Source: Acinetobacter sp. LoGeW2-3 (GTDB lineage: Bacteria > Pseudomonadota > Gammaproteobacteria > Pseudomonadales > Moraxellaceae). From it: a DNA stretch of 64,000 nucleotides. Made by a program: the position numbers and the translations under genes. This document shows positions 17,773-27,292 of the stretch, in pieces. The notes beneath the pieces were generated by a model that had not been told where the DNA came from, ran no database searches, and worked only from the letters and a program-made list of their open reading frames with translations. The DNA lies in NCBI RefSeq assembly GCF_002688565.1, contig NZ_CP024011.1, positions 1,798,001 to 1,862,000 on the forward strand, read 5' to 3'. Each line of letters opens with the position of its first letter. Position 1 is the stretch's first letter.

Positions 17773-19038
17773 ATGTCGTGGCTTTCTTCGCTTAAATCGG
17801 TTTTTTCGCCTTCCCAGGAGGTGAACGAAGAAGCTGTGCAGAACGTGCTGCAAAACTATATTTTGCCAAATTCCAGCAATGCTTTGAAAGACCGTATTAC
17901 TCAGGTCAATGTGCAGGGTGAGATTTTACAGATCACCATTAACACCTATCCTGAAGAGAAAGAACAATTACAGCAGATTCATGATGAGCTGGCGGACGCG
18001 CTGGAAAAATGTGGCATCAAAGAACTCAATATGCATGTGATCCAGCAGAAAACTGGACATAAAAAAGAGGGTGGTTGCGGACATCATCATGCTGAAGGTG
18101 AAAGCTGTTCTAGCCAGCCGCAAACTACAGCTGCTTCAAAATCAAATTTACCGCCAGTGGTTGATGCATCAGGCAATGCTGCTAAAACAGAAGAAGTTGA
18201 TCCAAATAATCCACCCATTCAGAAAGCTGCACCGCAACAGCGTGATGTACCAAAGCATCCCCGTATTCAGAATGTGATTTTGGTGTCTTCTGGTAAGGGC
18301 GGTGTAGGTAAATCAACCACCACCGTAAACCTGGCTTTAGCTTTACAAAAACTGGGTTTAAAAGTTGGCGTACTGGATGCTGATATTTATGGCCCAAGTA
18401 TTCCGACCATGCTCGGTAATGCGGGCAAAACGCCGATGATCGAAGCTGAGCATTTTGTACCATTAGATGCCTATGGCATGGCGGTACTTTCGATTGGCCA
18501 TTTAACCGGTGATCACAACACACCAGTCGCATGGCGTGGTCCAAAGGCAACCGGTGCTTTAATGCAACTATTTAACCAGACCTTATGGCCAGATCTGGAT
18601 GTACTAATGATCGATATGCCACCGGGCACAGGTGACATCCAGCTGACACTGGCGCAACGTATTCCGGTAACCGGGGCGGTGATTGTGACAACACCGCAAA
18701 ATGTTGCCTTACTCGATGCGACCAAAGGGATTGAACTGTTTAACCGTGTGCAGATTCCAGTCATGGGTGTGATCGAGAATATGTCGACCCACATCTGCTC
18801 GAACTGCGGCTATGAAGAACAGATTTTTGGTACAGGTGGTGGTGATAAACTGTCAGAGCAATATCACATTCCATTACTTGGCCGTCTGCCTTTAAATGCA
18901 ACTATTCGTGAAAATGCTGATGCCGGAACGCCGTCAGTGATTGCGGGAGATGATGCCGCTGATAGCTATATGGCGATTGCGGAAAAAATAGCAGCCAAAC
19001 TGCCAAAAGCTCAAAAAGACCAGTCCCGCATTTTTTAA
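17773..19038 (+). CDS. apbC: Iron-sulfur cluster carrier ATPase ApbC/Mrp
   Basis: This is a cytoplasmic P-loop ATPase of 421 residues that carries Fe-S clusters to target proteins. The N-terminus (residues 10-90) is a MIP18/DUF59-like domain. A linker of about 70 residues contains the His- and Cys-rich stretch GGCGHHHAEGESCSS near residues 100-114. The ATPase core then starts with SSGKGGVGKSTTTVNLAL (deviant Walker A), then VLDADIYGPSIPTML and the switch MIDMPPGTGDIQL. The cluster-bridging CxxC is in HICSNCGYEEQ near residue 345. It is monocistronic with a terminator. The metal-binding-looking linker is unusual for the family. Confidence 0.95.
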   Translation: MSWLSSLKSVFSPSQEVNEEAVQNVLQNYILPNSSNALKDRITQVNVQGEILQITINTYPEEKEQLQQIHDELADALEKCGIKELNMHVIQQKTGHKKEGGCGHHHAEGESCSSQPQTTAASKSNLPPVVDASGNAAKTEEVDPNNPPIQKAAPQQRDVPKHPRIQNVILVSSGKGGVGKSTTTVNLALALQKLGLKVGVLDADIYGPSIPTMLGNAGKTPMIEAEHFVPLDAYGMAVLSIGHLTGDHNTPVAWRGPKATGALMQLFNQTLWPDLDVLMIDMPPGTGDIQLTLAQRIPVTGAVIVTTPQNVALLDATKGIELFNRVQIPVMGVIENMSTHICSNCGYEEQIFGTGGGDKLSEQYHIPLLGRLPLNATIRENADAGTPSVIAGDDAADSYMAIAEKIAAKLPKAQKDQSRIF

Positions 19039-19050
19039 CATTCTATAATG

Positions 19051-19080
19051 AAAAAAAGAGAGCTTAAGCTCTCTTTTTTT
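19051..19080. terminator. Bidirectional terminator between apbC and the TRAP operon
   Basis: A 30-base perfect palindrome with A-run on the left, AGAGAGCTTAAGCTCTCT in the centre and T-run on the right. The minus-strand TRAP permease stop codon overlaps its right edge. Confidence 0.92.
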
Positions 19081-21100
19081 ATTTGGTTTTGGTTGTAACT
19101 GTATTTTCTTTCTTGGCTTGAATAATATTGAAGCCAACTGCAATAACGACCATAACTGTTCCTACAATATCAGTGATAGTTTCAGGCACAATCATCATGA
19201 GTGCACCTACACCCAGGAAAATACGCCAGAACCAGCTCAAGCCAGTTTTAAAATAACCTTCTACCGCAGCACCCAGTGCCAGAATGCCGATGATAGAGGT
19301 CACCGTAATACTCAAAATGACATTCCAGGCCGGTAAGGTAAATTCTCTGGCATTTACTGCAATATCCGTGGTGTCGATCATCAGCATGGCCGGGTTATAA
19401 ACAAACAGGAAAGGCACAATAAAACCTGCCAGTGATAAGCGTAAAGCCAAGAATCCAGTCCGCATCGGATCACCACCTGCAATCCCGGCACCGGCAAAGG
19501 CGGCCAAGGCAACGGGTGGGGTAATATTGGCAAACAGGCCAAAATAGAACACGAACATATGCGCGACTAAGATTGGAATATCAAAGTTGGCTAAAGCAGG
19601 CGCTGCCATCGTCGCGGTAATGATATAGGCAGGAATGGATGGTAGGCCCATACCCAAAATCATTGATGCAATCATGGTAAAGAACAGGGTCAGGAACAGA
19701 CTACCCGCACCAATACTCATGATCGAAGATGTCATCACTGAACCAAAGCTGGTCAAGCTCACCACCCCGATAATAATGCCGACCACTGCACAGGCAGCCA
19801 TTACAGAAAGTGACTGTTTGGCACCATCCGCCAGCGCTTCTAGAATTTCCTTAGGCCCCATACGGGTCGATTTTCTGAAGGCTGCGATCACAATGGTCAA
19901 TAAAATCGTATAAACAGCTGCATAGCTGACGGGAATAGACTGAAACAGGAAAACCACTAGCGCGACAATTGGAATTAGCAAATGTCCACGCTCTTTCAGG
20001 ACTTCTTTTACCCGTGGCAAGTCTGCTTTAGGAACGCCTTTTAGGTTATCCCGGCCGGCCCTGAAATGTACTTGTGCCATCACCCCCAGATAATACAGCA
20101 GCGCTGGGAGTAAAGCAGCGAGCGCAATGGTGCCATAACTGACCCCAGTCGTTTCTGCCATGATGAAAGCACTTGCCCCCATCACTGGAGGTAAAATCTG
20201 ACCGCCGACAGAAGCACTGGCTTCAACTGCACCAGCAAAGTTTTTGTGATAGCCAATTTTCTTCATTAAAGGAATGGTAAATGAACCGGTTCCCACCACA
20301 TTAGCAACAGCAGTACCATTAATACTGCCCATAAAACCACTGGAAATCACTGCAACTTTGGCTGGACCACCTTGCTTATGCCCGGCAAGTGCCATCGCCA
20401 GATCATTAAATAATTTCCCCATTCCCGATTTTGCCAGAAAGGCACCGAACAGGATAAACAGGAAAATAAAAGTAACCGAAGCACCAATGGCTGATGAATA
20501 TAAGCCTTCAGTTTTCAGATACATCTGTCCGAAAATATCGCTCAATGTATAAGGACGGGTCAGCAAGCGATCCGGCATCCAGTCAAAATGACTAATAAAC
20601 GGATAGCTTAAGAAAATGAGTCCGAGAATGGGCAGCATCCAGCCCATCACACGTCGTGCACCTTCAACAACCAAGACGACGGTCATAATAGACAACACAA
20701 TATCCAGTGTATTGGGAATGCCTCCTCGGGTGGTCATGATCGCTTGATATTCTGTAAACAGATAGAAGAAAGAAGAAAAAGATGCAATGACCCAAATCCA
20801 ATCCGTCCAGGCAACTTTCTGTCTACTGCCGGCTTGACGTGCAGGATAAAGCAGATAAATCAGTGCCAGACCAATCGATACATGCGCTGCACGTTGAATC
20901 AGTTCGGGTAAGGGATTAAAAGTAATATAGAGATGAAATAGAGAGTAGATTATTGCCAGTGCAGCAATAAACAGGCGAACCGATTTATTGATCGGGTTAC
21001 GAGTCACAGATTCGCGGTCAAACTTTTCTAATAATTCTTGCTGCTGCTGTTCATTTAGTGCTTCTGGCACCGGTTTTGTTTCTTGTGGATTCATAGGCAA
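19079..21100 (-). CDS. TRAP transporter fused permease (DctQM type, 4TM/12TM fusion)
   Basis: This is a 673-residue inner-membrane protein with about 18 hydrophobic segments. The N-terminal 180 residues form the small permease part and the rest the large TRAP permease part. Characteristic DctM segments include FLFILFGAFLAKSGMGKLFNDLAMALAG, GFMGSINGTAVANVVGTGSFTIPLMKKIGY and ASASVGGQILPPVMGASAFIMAE. Fused permeases of this type work with TAXI-type binding proteins, and one follows in this operon. The first codon overlaps the DUF1850 gene by 10 bases. The substrate is unknown; such TAXI systems are thought to import dicarboxylates or related acids. Confidence 0.92.
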   Translation of the reverse strand: MPMNPQETKPVPEALNEQQQQELLEKFDRESVTRNPINKSVRLFIAALAIIYSLFHLYITFNPLPELIQRAAHVSIGLALIYLLYPARQAGSRQKVAWTDWIWVIASFSSFFYLFTEYQAIMTTRGGIPNTLDIVLSIMTVVLVVEGARRVMGWMLPILGLIFLSYPFISHFDWMPDRLLTRPYTLSDIFGQMYLKTEGLYSSAIGASVTFIFLFILFGAFLAKSGMGKLFNDLAMALAGHKQGGPAKVAVISSGFMGSINGTAVANVVGTGSFTIPLMKKIGYHKNFAGAVEASASVGGQILPPVMGASAFIMAETTGVSYGTIALAALLPALLYYLGVMAQVHFRAGRDNLKGVPKADLPRVKEVLKERGHLLIPIVALVVFLFQSIPVSYAAVYTILLTIVIAAFRKSTRMGPKEILEALADGAKQSLSVMAACAVVGIIIGVVSLTSFGSVMTSSIMSIGAGSLFLTLFFTMIASMILGMGLPSIPAYIITATMAAPALANFDIPILVAHMFVFYFGLFANITPPVALAAFAGAGIAGGDPMRTGFLALRLSLAGFIVPFLFVYNPAMLMIDTTDIAVNAREFTLPAWNVILSITVTSIIGILALGAAVEGYFKTGLSWFWRIFLGVGALMMIVPETITDIVGTVMVVIAVGFNIIQAKKENTVTTKTK

Positions 21101-21576
21101 TCATTTAAACCTCTTTTTTTCCATAGGCTGTCTTTTCTTATAGAGATGTGTACGGTGCTGTAATCAGGAAAGTCCTGGTAAATGTTCCAGACCCGGTCAG
21201 CAATCTCGATTTTTCCCTGCATCCTGTGAGATATAACCCAGTTGAGCTCTTTAAGTTTCCTGTTAATTTGCATCTGGATGTTGCCATCTTCTTGCCTGCT
21301 AATAACACCTTGGTCAGGTGTTCCTGCACCAAATGAAACAAATTGGGTTTCTGTCAAAATTAACGCTTCATTGTCTTGAAGATAACGTTCCTTCCATGGG
21401 GTTTTTTCTACCGAGTGAATCCAGCTGAGTTGAAAAGTGTTTTGCTTAATTTTGCACTGAAAATTTTGCGCTTCCACTTCAACAAGAATGTATGGAAACT
21501 TCACCCCAAAATAAGTGATAAAAAAGGCAGCCAAACTAAAAAGTGCAGCAATCGCTGCACCTTGTATCCATTTCAT
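21091..21576 (-). CDS. DUF1850 domain protein of the TAXI-TRAP operon
   Basis: This small protein of 161 residues has an N-terminal membrane segment (GAAIAALFSLAAFFITYFGV, about residues 6-25) and a mostly beta-type periplasmic part with the family-like phrase LSWIHSVEKTPWKERY. DUF1850 genes regularly sit between the TAXI binding protein and the fused permease; their role is unknown. Here the start codon shares one base with the stop of the binding protein gene and the end overlaps the permease gene by 10 bases, a tight translational coupling. Confidence 0.88.
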   Translation of the reverse strand: MKWIQGAAIAALFSLAAFFITYFGVKFPYILVEVEAQNFQCKIKQNTFQLSWIHSVEKTPWKERYLQDNEALILTETQFVSFGAGTPDQGVISRQEDGNIQMQINRKLKELNWVISHRMQGKIEIADRVWNIYQDFPDYSTVHISIRKDSLWKKRGLNDCL

Positions 21577-22580
21577 CAGTTCGCTTTATTCTCATCATAG
21601 AATTTTTGCGCGCCCGGATGCACTGGAGCAACCAGACCTTTTTGTGCACCTTCTAAAGTGATTTCTTTTGCTGCCTGATGCGAATTTGCCAGTTGATCGA
21701 GACTAGAGAAGAATGTCTTAGTCAACTTATACACATCATCAGTAGATAGATCCGAGCGAACCACCAGCGCATTCATGATTGCAGCTGTTGGAATATCCTC
21801 AGCATTGCCATACGTACCTTTAGGAATGGTCATTGGCAGGAAATAAGCCTGATCTTTGGCGATGGCTTTCACCTTATCCGGATTGATGCTGACCAATTGA
21901 AGATCAAAACCTTGTTGCAGTTCCATTAGGGATGAGTTAGGAATACCACTGGTCAGGAAGGCTGCATCCAGCTTGCCGCCTTTTAAGGCATCGGCAGCTT
22001 CTGCATAACCCAGATAATCTACTTTCACATCCTTATAGGTAATGCCAAAGCCATTTAACAAGCTACGTGCATTCACTTCTACGCCAGAGTTTTGTGCGCC
22101 AACTGCAATACGTTTGCCTTTCAGGTCTTCAATATTTTTAATACCAGAGCGTTTTGATGTCACGATTTGCACGTAGTTTGGATAAAGCGCTGCAATCTGC
22201 TGCACATTATCGATCTTTGTGCCAAAACTACCTTGACCATTAATCGCTTCGGTCAGGCTGTCACTCATGACAAAAGCCATTTCAACTTTATTCTGTTTCA
22301 ATAAATTCAGGTTTTCGACAGAGGCACCAGTCGTCTGGGTTTTAGAGTTAACGCCGTAAGTCTTGTTATAAATTTCAGTCAGTCCAGTGCCAATGACATT
22401 ATAAGGACCTGAAGCACCGCCTGTTGCGATATTTACAAAGCGGGTTTGTAGCTTATCTTCAGCAACACCCTCACTGATCGCAGCCTGATTGTCAGCCTTA
22501 TTTTGTGCATTATCATTTGAGCAGGCAACTACGCCTGATAGCGCCACACTCATGACTGAAAGCTTGATCCATTTATTCAT
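21576..22580 (-). CDS. TAXI family TRAP transporter substrate-binding lipoprotein
   Basis: This 334-residue binding protein is the first gene of the TRAP operon. Its N-terminus MNKWIKLSVMSVALSGVVAC gives a lipoprotein signal with the Cys at residue 20 (lipobox GVVAC). The TAXI signature region is FVNIATGGASGPYNVIGTGLTEIYN near residues 48-72, with INSKTQTTGASVENLNLL (VNSKTQ) following. It binds the substrate in the periplasm for delivery to the fused permease. Why the lipid anchor instead of a free protein is used is not known. Upstream is a 650-base AT-rich gap. Confidence 0.92.
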   Translation of the reverse strand: MNKWIKLSVMSVALSGVVACSNDNAQNKADNQAAISEGVAEDKLQTRFVNIATGGASGPYNVIGTGLTEIYNKTYGVNSKTQTTGASVENLNLLKQNKVEMAFVMSDSLTEAINGQGSFGTKIDNVQQIAALYPNYVQIVTSKRSGIKNIEDLKGKRIAVGAQNSGVEVNARSLLNGFGITYKDVKVDYLGYAEAADALKGGKLDAAFLTSGIPNSSLMELQQGFDLQLVSINPDKVKAIAKDQAYFLPMTIPKGTYGNAEDIPTAAIMNALVVRSDLSTDDVYKLTKTFFSSLDQLANSHQAAKEITLEGAQKGLVAPVHPGAQKFYDENKAN

Positions 22581-23233
22581 CTATGACTCCTTGATATTAT
22601 TCTGTAATTTTTAAAAATGTAATTAAAACAACAATCTAGTGAACCATTTGGATGTTAAAAATGTGAATTATAAATTGTTGTTCTTGTACAATCTATCAGC
22701 AATTATTTTGCCTGAATACCTTTAATAGCATTTTTTTTTAAAGAATTTACGTTATCAATATGTTGATTAAATTTAGCAAGATAGGCATCTTAAATTAATA
22801 GCTAAAATATAGTGGTTAGAAATAAAGTAAAAATTGAACCAATAACAAAAGTTTCATATAGGGTTATATCAAGTTAATACATAAGAGCAGTGCATTTGTA
22901 GAAATTTAAGCTCCATCAAAGATGATTAAAAGTAATGGTTTTAAAGTTTTAAACTTATTTATCCTTAAAATTCTAGAAATGAATATTTGTAAAATTTTAA
23001 ATATCAGTATTGCGTTGAAATTCCCTTTTTTTAATAGCTTTTTTCTTGTAGCTTATATTTCTATAAATTGACAAAAATGACTTTCAAGCCTGAAGCTTGT
23101 TGTCTTTATTAAATGCTTAAATTAATTAGAAAAACAAAAAATGTAAGTTTTTGGAATATGTGTTCTTACAATTAATTTTTTGCAGATTTGACCGAGCTAT
23201 TCTATGCTTTAGATATACAAGCGAGGTCGAGCT
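22581..23233. other. AT-rich intergenic region without gene
   Basis: This 653-base gap between the divergent TRAP operon and the LysE gene is very rich in A and T. I see no tRNA, convincing coding frame or clear hairpin. A 48-residue frame beginning at 22922 has no ribosome binding site and is not supported. It must contain the divergent promoters. Confidence 0.6.
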
Positions 23234-23827
23234 ATGATTTCTTGGTTATTTATTGGTTTAGTAGTCACAATTTTGCTGACTCCGGGCCCAACCAATACCT
23301 TATTGGCATCCTCCGGGATTCATGCAGGTTTTAGGAAATCATTTTATCTTATTCCCGCCGAAGCATTAGGTTATCTACTCGCGATCAGTTTCTGGGGAAT
23401 CTTGATTGGTAAGATTTCAACCCATCTTCCAGCTTTACCCAATATCCTGAAATTATTCAGTGCTTGTTACATTCTCTATTTGGCTATCAGGTTGTGGCGT
23501 ACTGCAGAAGTTGCTGACAGTCTGAGCCAGTTCACCATCCGCGCCAGAGAACTGTTTCTAGCTACTTTACTCAATCCTAAAGCCTTATTATTTGCGTCAG
23601 CGATTTTTCCAGTGATTGCGTGGCAGAACAATTATTACTATGTGACGCATATGCTGATGTTCTTGGGACTCTTGATTCCAATCGCATTCTTATGGACATT
23701 CCTGGGCACTTTGTTAGGTCGTAATAATAGTCGCTGGCTGAATCAAAAAAATATGCAAAAGACTGCATCATTGGTATTGATGAGCTTTTGTGTGCCGCTC
23801 AGTTATTCTGCAATTTTAAGTCTGTAA
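23234..23827 (+). CDS. LysE family amino acid exporter (second)
   Basis: This inner-membrane exporter of 197 residues has the N-terminal LysE/RhtB signature TPGPTNTLLASSGIHAG near residues 17-33, six predicted membrane segments, and the internal FLATLLNPKALLFASAIFP typical of the family. Its start has a GAGGTCGAG ribosome binding site. It is only about 30% similar by eye to the exporter at 8941, so the two are probably not recent duplicates. The substrate is unknown. It is followed by dcd on the same strand after 125 bases, which probably has its own promoter. Confidence 0.86.
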   Translation: MISWLFIGLVVTILLTPGPTNTLLASSGIHAGFRKSFYLIPAEALGYLLAISFWGILIGKISTHLPALPNILKLFSACYILYLAIRLWRTAEVADSLSQFTIRARELFLATLLNPKALLFASAIFPVIAWQNNYYYVTHMLMFLGLLIPIAFLWTFLGTLLGRNNSRWLNQKNMQKTASLVLMSFCVPLSYSAILSL

Positions 23828-23952
23828 GTTCATTAAAAAAGTGTCATTAAAATCTCAAAGTGTCATCGGGAATGATCACTTATTTTCATTGAAGTGAATT
23901 TCAGTTAAAGTACGTCGCAATAACTGAATTTAAGATTTTTGGATTAGTACCA

Positions 23953-24522
23953 ATGGCAATTAAGTCTGATCGCTGGATTCGCGAAATGAGCGAAAAACAC
24001 GGCATGATCGAACCATATGCAGAAAACCAGGTTCGTTTGGATGAAAATGGTGAAAAACTCATTTCCTATGGCGTATCGAGCTATGGTTATGATGTTCGTT
24101 GTGCACGTGAATTCAAGGTATTTACCAATGTGCATTCTGCCATTGTAGACCCGAAACACTTCGATGAAAAAAGCTTCATCGATATTGAATCTGATGTATG
24201 TATTATTCCGCCTAACTCATTTGCACTCGCACGTACTGTCGAATATTTCCGTATTCCGCGTAATGTATTGACTGTTTGCCTGGGTAAATCTACCTATGCG
24301 CGTTGCGGTATTATTGTGAATGTGACGCCACTTGAACCAGAGTGGGAAGGTCATGTTACTTTAGAATTTTCAAATACTACTAACCTTCCTGCACGTATCT
24401 ATGCCGGTGAGGGTGTGGCACAGATGCTATTCTTTGAATCTGATGAAGTGTGTGAAACTTCATACAAAGATCGTGGCGGTAAGTATCAGGGCCAGACTGG
24501 CGTGACTTTGCCGAAAGCATAA
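23953..24522 (+). CDS. dcd: dCTP deaminase
   Basis: This cytoplasmic enzyme of 189 residues converts dCTP to dUTP, feeding thymidylate synthesis through dUTPase. Conserved segments are [20 protein letters not shown] near residues 38-57, [46 protein letters not shown] (catalytic Glu region) and the C-terminal [14 protein letters not shown]. The length and motifs are those of the mono-functional trimeric Dcd. A terminator follows. Confidence 0.97.
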   Translation: MAIKSDRWIREMSEKHGMIEPYAENQVRLDENGEKLISYGVSSYGYDVRCAREFKVFTNVHSAIVDPKHFDEKSFIDIESDVCIIPPNSFALARTVEYFRIPRNVLTVCLGKSTYARCGIIVNVTPLEPEWEGHVTLEFSNTTNLPARIYAGEGVAQMLFFESDEVCETSYKDRGGKYQGQTGVTLPKA

Positions 24523-24541
24523 TCGCTTTAAAGTATTGAAT

Positions 24542-24570
24542 AAACGGGACTTTAGATCCCGTTTATTTTT
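24542..24570 (+). terminator. Terminator of dcd
   Basis: AAACGGGAC (24543-24551 region) pairs with GATCCCGTTT around a TTTA loop and is followed by a T-run. Confidence 0.85.
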
Positions 24571-24758
24571 TTTGGTTTTCATTCATCGGAAACTCGAGCA
24601 TTTTTGTCACGATATTTTGGAATTTGACGTAAAAATAAGCATAATAAAGGAAATATATTTATAAAAGATGCCAACTGCATCATATAAAAAGCACTGACTC
24701 GGCTGGGAAGCTTAAGGATACGAAAGCAGTGTTTAACATAAGAAGAAGGATGTTTGAC

Positions 24759-26537
24759 ATGATTCCACAACGGACATATTCATTTAGTGCAAGTTACTTG
24801 GCTCTGATGGTTGGTTTATGTATGAGTCCAGCAACCTTTGCATTACAAGAGTTGTCGGATACTTCTTTATCTGAGTCAACTGGTGAGGGGGTAGCCCTCG
24901 TTTTAGATAATTTTAAAATGGTATTCCAGGGAGCCAACGATAGCTCTGCACATTCAAGTTATAACTTGAATGTTCCAGTGGCAAATCCCGAACAATATGA
25001 CACAGGTTTTATTCGTATTATTCCGACAGGTGAGAACTATCAGGGACAATACGATGCTGCTATTAATCCAAGTTTCATTCAGTATTCAAATACAAATTAT
25101 CAAAATACATATACTCAAACGTTGAATACTATTACTGATGCTAAGCGTACAGAATTGATTGCATATGAAAAATCAAGAGCATCTGATTCATATTGGACAG
25201 AACGTTATTATAATTACTATAACGGTATATACGATAATTGGTTGACATCAGAAGCAAACCGTAAAGCATGGAGTGAAAGAGATGCTACTAATGATGTAAA
25301 TCGGACTTCAGGTACTCATTATAATGCTATTAACACACGTGTTACTAATAAAATTAATGCTTTAGAAAATGAGTTAAAGCAAAATGCCGAACACTGGGCA
25401 AGAGCGGAAACTGAAAAAAACTTTATCAAAAATGTATTGCCGTCAATTAATACAAATATAAGTGATAAAAAAATAAAAGCAGATATGTTTATTTATGGTC
25501 TTGCATTATCAAAAAGTGATGGTTCCTTAAATACGCGATTTAGTAATGAAGGTTTTAATTGGGGTACACCTGATAATCCATGGTTGTTTAGAGCGGGTAC
25601 TCAGGATGTAAAGCAGTTTAAAGATAAACAGGAAAGTGTAGGTTATATTGCTTTTGAAGCTCCTCTTGCCCTAGAAACTAGAGATGGTGCAGATAATAAT
25701 ATCAAATTGGGTTTTTGGAGCGATATATTTGCCAGAAGCTATAATTCATCAAATGTCGTAGATCCTATAACAGGAGCTCCAATCTCTGGGCTTAATAAAA
25801 CTGATCGTCTTAGGACTCAATTCGTGGCCAATGGCTTGAGTTTAAATGGATCTCAAGTCCGTATGTTTCAAACTTTAGAGTCAGACAATCCTGAATATAA
25901 TAAAACATTAGGTTTAGCAAGTTTAATCCGAATTAATACCCATCATGATCCAAAAAATCTCACTATAAATGATACTGACTTGGATCGTAGAGGGATTCGT
26001 ATTAGTACCGCAACGCTGGATGATTTAGATACAAATTTTGCTACACCAGCAATGAGTAGAGATGCTAAAGCTCCTATATTTCAACCGAAAGAGGGTCTCT
26101 ATCTTTATAGTCCTAATATAAATTTGGTGTTAGGTAATATGTATCAGCCATTTGTTGTGGGTTCTGAAGGAAATAATATTATTTTAGAAATTACGAAAAT
26201 TCCTAATGTTCCAAGTATTTATAATCAGATATATCAAAATTATGGTGTTGGTCTAGGTGGGGCTGAATTTAAAGGGTCTACCTGTAATGTTTACCAGTGT
26301 GGTGATTCAGTTGTTATTAGTAATAAAAATTATCAAGGTAATAATGCTACGCACAGCAGTATAGCAATTGGTACGGTTGAGCGTGTACCAAATACAAATT
26401 TATTAAGAGCAAATGATGGACAAAATGTGACAGGTGTTGTTTTTAAAGATGCAAATGGCATAAGTAAAAACTTTGGATCTGCAGTCATTGATGGTGTTTT
26501 AATCCAGCATTTAAAGTTCAAAACTACAGGGCTATAA
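24759..26537 (+). CDS. Secreted protein 1 of a four-gene motif-sharing cluster
   Basis: The gene encodes a secreted protein of 592 residues. From the chosen ATG the Sec signal is YSFSASYLALMVGLCMSPATFA, and the mature chain begins LQELSDTSLSESTGEGVALVL, which is the shared motif of this cluster (L-x-D-x-x-L-S-x-x-T-G). The start at 24759 is chosen because AGAAGGA at 24744-24750 lies 8 bases upstream; longer frames from 24729 and 24750 lack suitable spacing. The rest is rich in Asn, Tyr and Ser, with a coiled-coil-prone stretch near residues 120-220 (NRVTNKINALENELKQNAEHW region) and one Cys pair (CNVYQC near residue 510). No known enzyme is recognised. It may be a DUF6160-like protein; that is memory-based. 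Confidence 0.75.
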   Translation: MIPQRTYSFSASYLALMVGLCMSPATFALQELSDTSLSESTGEGVALVLDNFKMVFQGANDSSAHSSYNLNVPVANPEQYDTGFIRIIPTGENYQGQYDAAINPSFIQYSNTNYQNTYTQTLNTITDAKRTELIAYEKSRASDSYWTERYYNYYNGIYDNWLTSEANRKAWSERDATNDVNRTSGTHYNAINTRVTNKINALENELKQNAEHWARAETEKNFIKNVLPSINTNISDKKIKADMFIYGLALSKSDGSLNTRFSNEGFNWGTPDNPWLFRAGTQDVKQFKDKQESVGYIAFEAPLALETRDGADNNIKLGFWSDIFARSYNSSNVVDPITGAPISGLNKTDRLRTQFVANGLSLNGSQVRMFQTLESDNPEYNKTLGLASLIRINTHHDPKNLTINDTDLDRRGIRISTATLDDLDTNFATPAMSRDAKAPIFQPKEGLYLYSPNINLVLGNMYQPFVVGSEGNNIILEITKIPNVPSIYNQIYQNYGVGLGGAEFKGSTCNVYQCGDSVVISNKNYQGNNATHSSIAIGTVERVPNTNLLRANDGQNVTGVVFKDANGISKNFGSAVIDGVLIQHLKFKTTGL

Positions 26538-26550
26538 GAAGGGAAGTATT

Positions 26551-27261
26551 ATGTCGAATCGATTACTTATGATTGCATTACTGAGTTTTTCTTTTACAGC
26601 TCAAGCTAATTTAACTAATATGTCAAATGAGCAATTAGTGGAAATAGCAGGACAGGGTGGCGCAGATTTAAGTTGGACACTCTCCTTAAATCATCAGTAT
26701 GCAGCAGATATGAGTAAAAATAATATTTCCTCATTAGATGCTACTGGCAAGCTGGAAGTTTATTATCAATTGTCTAATGAGTTGTGTGCAAATAAAGTTT
26801 TATGTCGTTTGGCGATAGCACCAAATAACCATATGGATGCGAATAATAATAAAAAATGGCTAGTCTTTAAAGGGATTCAAGGAACAATCCAGATTGATAA
26901 TTTTGCTATTGATGGTACAACCATAATGAATTATCAAAACCAACCGCAATCTGCCTTACAAATAAGCTTTAAAGATGCATATCCACTTAAAATTAGGAAT
27001 CTAGGATTCGAAACCCTCTCTATCGAGACAGGTACAGGTGAGGGGGCATTGGAAGGTTATGCTAATAATACAAAATATAGCACATATACTACTAAAGCCT
27101 TAGCAGCAGATGGCAGTGCTACAACTAAAGAAGTTACAGTTCCTACATTTGATCAGGGAGCGGAAAAGGGGTTTATGGGCTTAAACGTTCAAGGCAACTT
27201 ACATATGGATGGGAAACTAAAGATTTTCAGTTATAACTGTAATGGTTCTGGTCGTTGCTGA
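26551..27261 (+). CDS. Secreted protein 2 of the motif-sharing cluster
   Basis: The smallest of the four (236 residues). The Sec signal MSNRLLMIALLSFSFTAQA is followed by NLTNMSNEQLVEIAGQGGADLSW, a divergent copy of the shared motif. The start has AAGGGAAG upstream, and the gene begins 13 bases after gene 1. The mature protein looks beta-rich. It ends CNGSGRC, a closely spaced Cys pair at the very C-terminus; two further Cys lie near residues 78 and 83 (LCANKVLCRL). Such Cys could form periplasmic disulfides. No family is recognised with certainty. Confidence 0.75.
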   Translation: MSNRLLMIALLSFSFTAQANLTNMSNEQLVEIAGQGGADLSWTLSLNHQYAADMSKNNISSLDATGKLEVYYQLSNELCANKVLCRLAIAPNNHMDANNNKKWLVFKGIQGTIQIDNFAIDGTTIMNYQNQPQSALQISFKDAYPLKIRNLGFETLSIETGTGEGALEGYANNTKYSTYTTKALAADGSATTKEVTVPTFDQGAEKGFMGLNVQGNLHMDGKLKIFSYNCNGSGRC

Positions 27262-27292
27262 AATATGTGTGCAGTAGCATAAGGATATGAAA

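Noticed and set aside
22922..23071. A 48-codon frame in the gap before the second LysE gene
   Set aside because: No ribosome binding site and composition equal to the AT-rich surroundings.
8941..23827. The two LysE-type exporters as a recent duplication
   Set aside because: The proteins share family motifs only; their sequences differ widely and their neighbours are unrelated.
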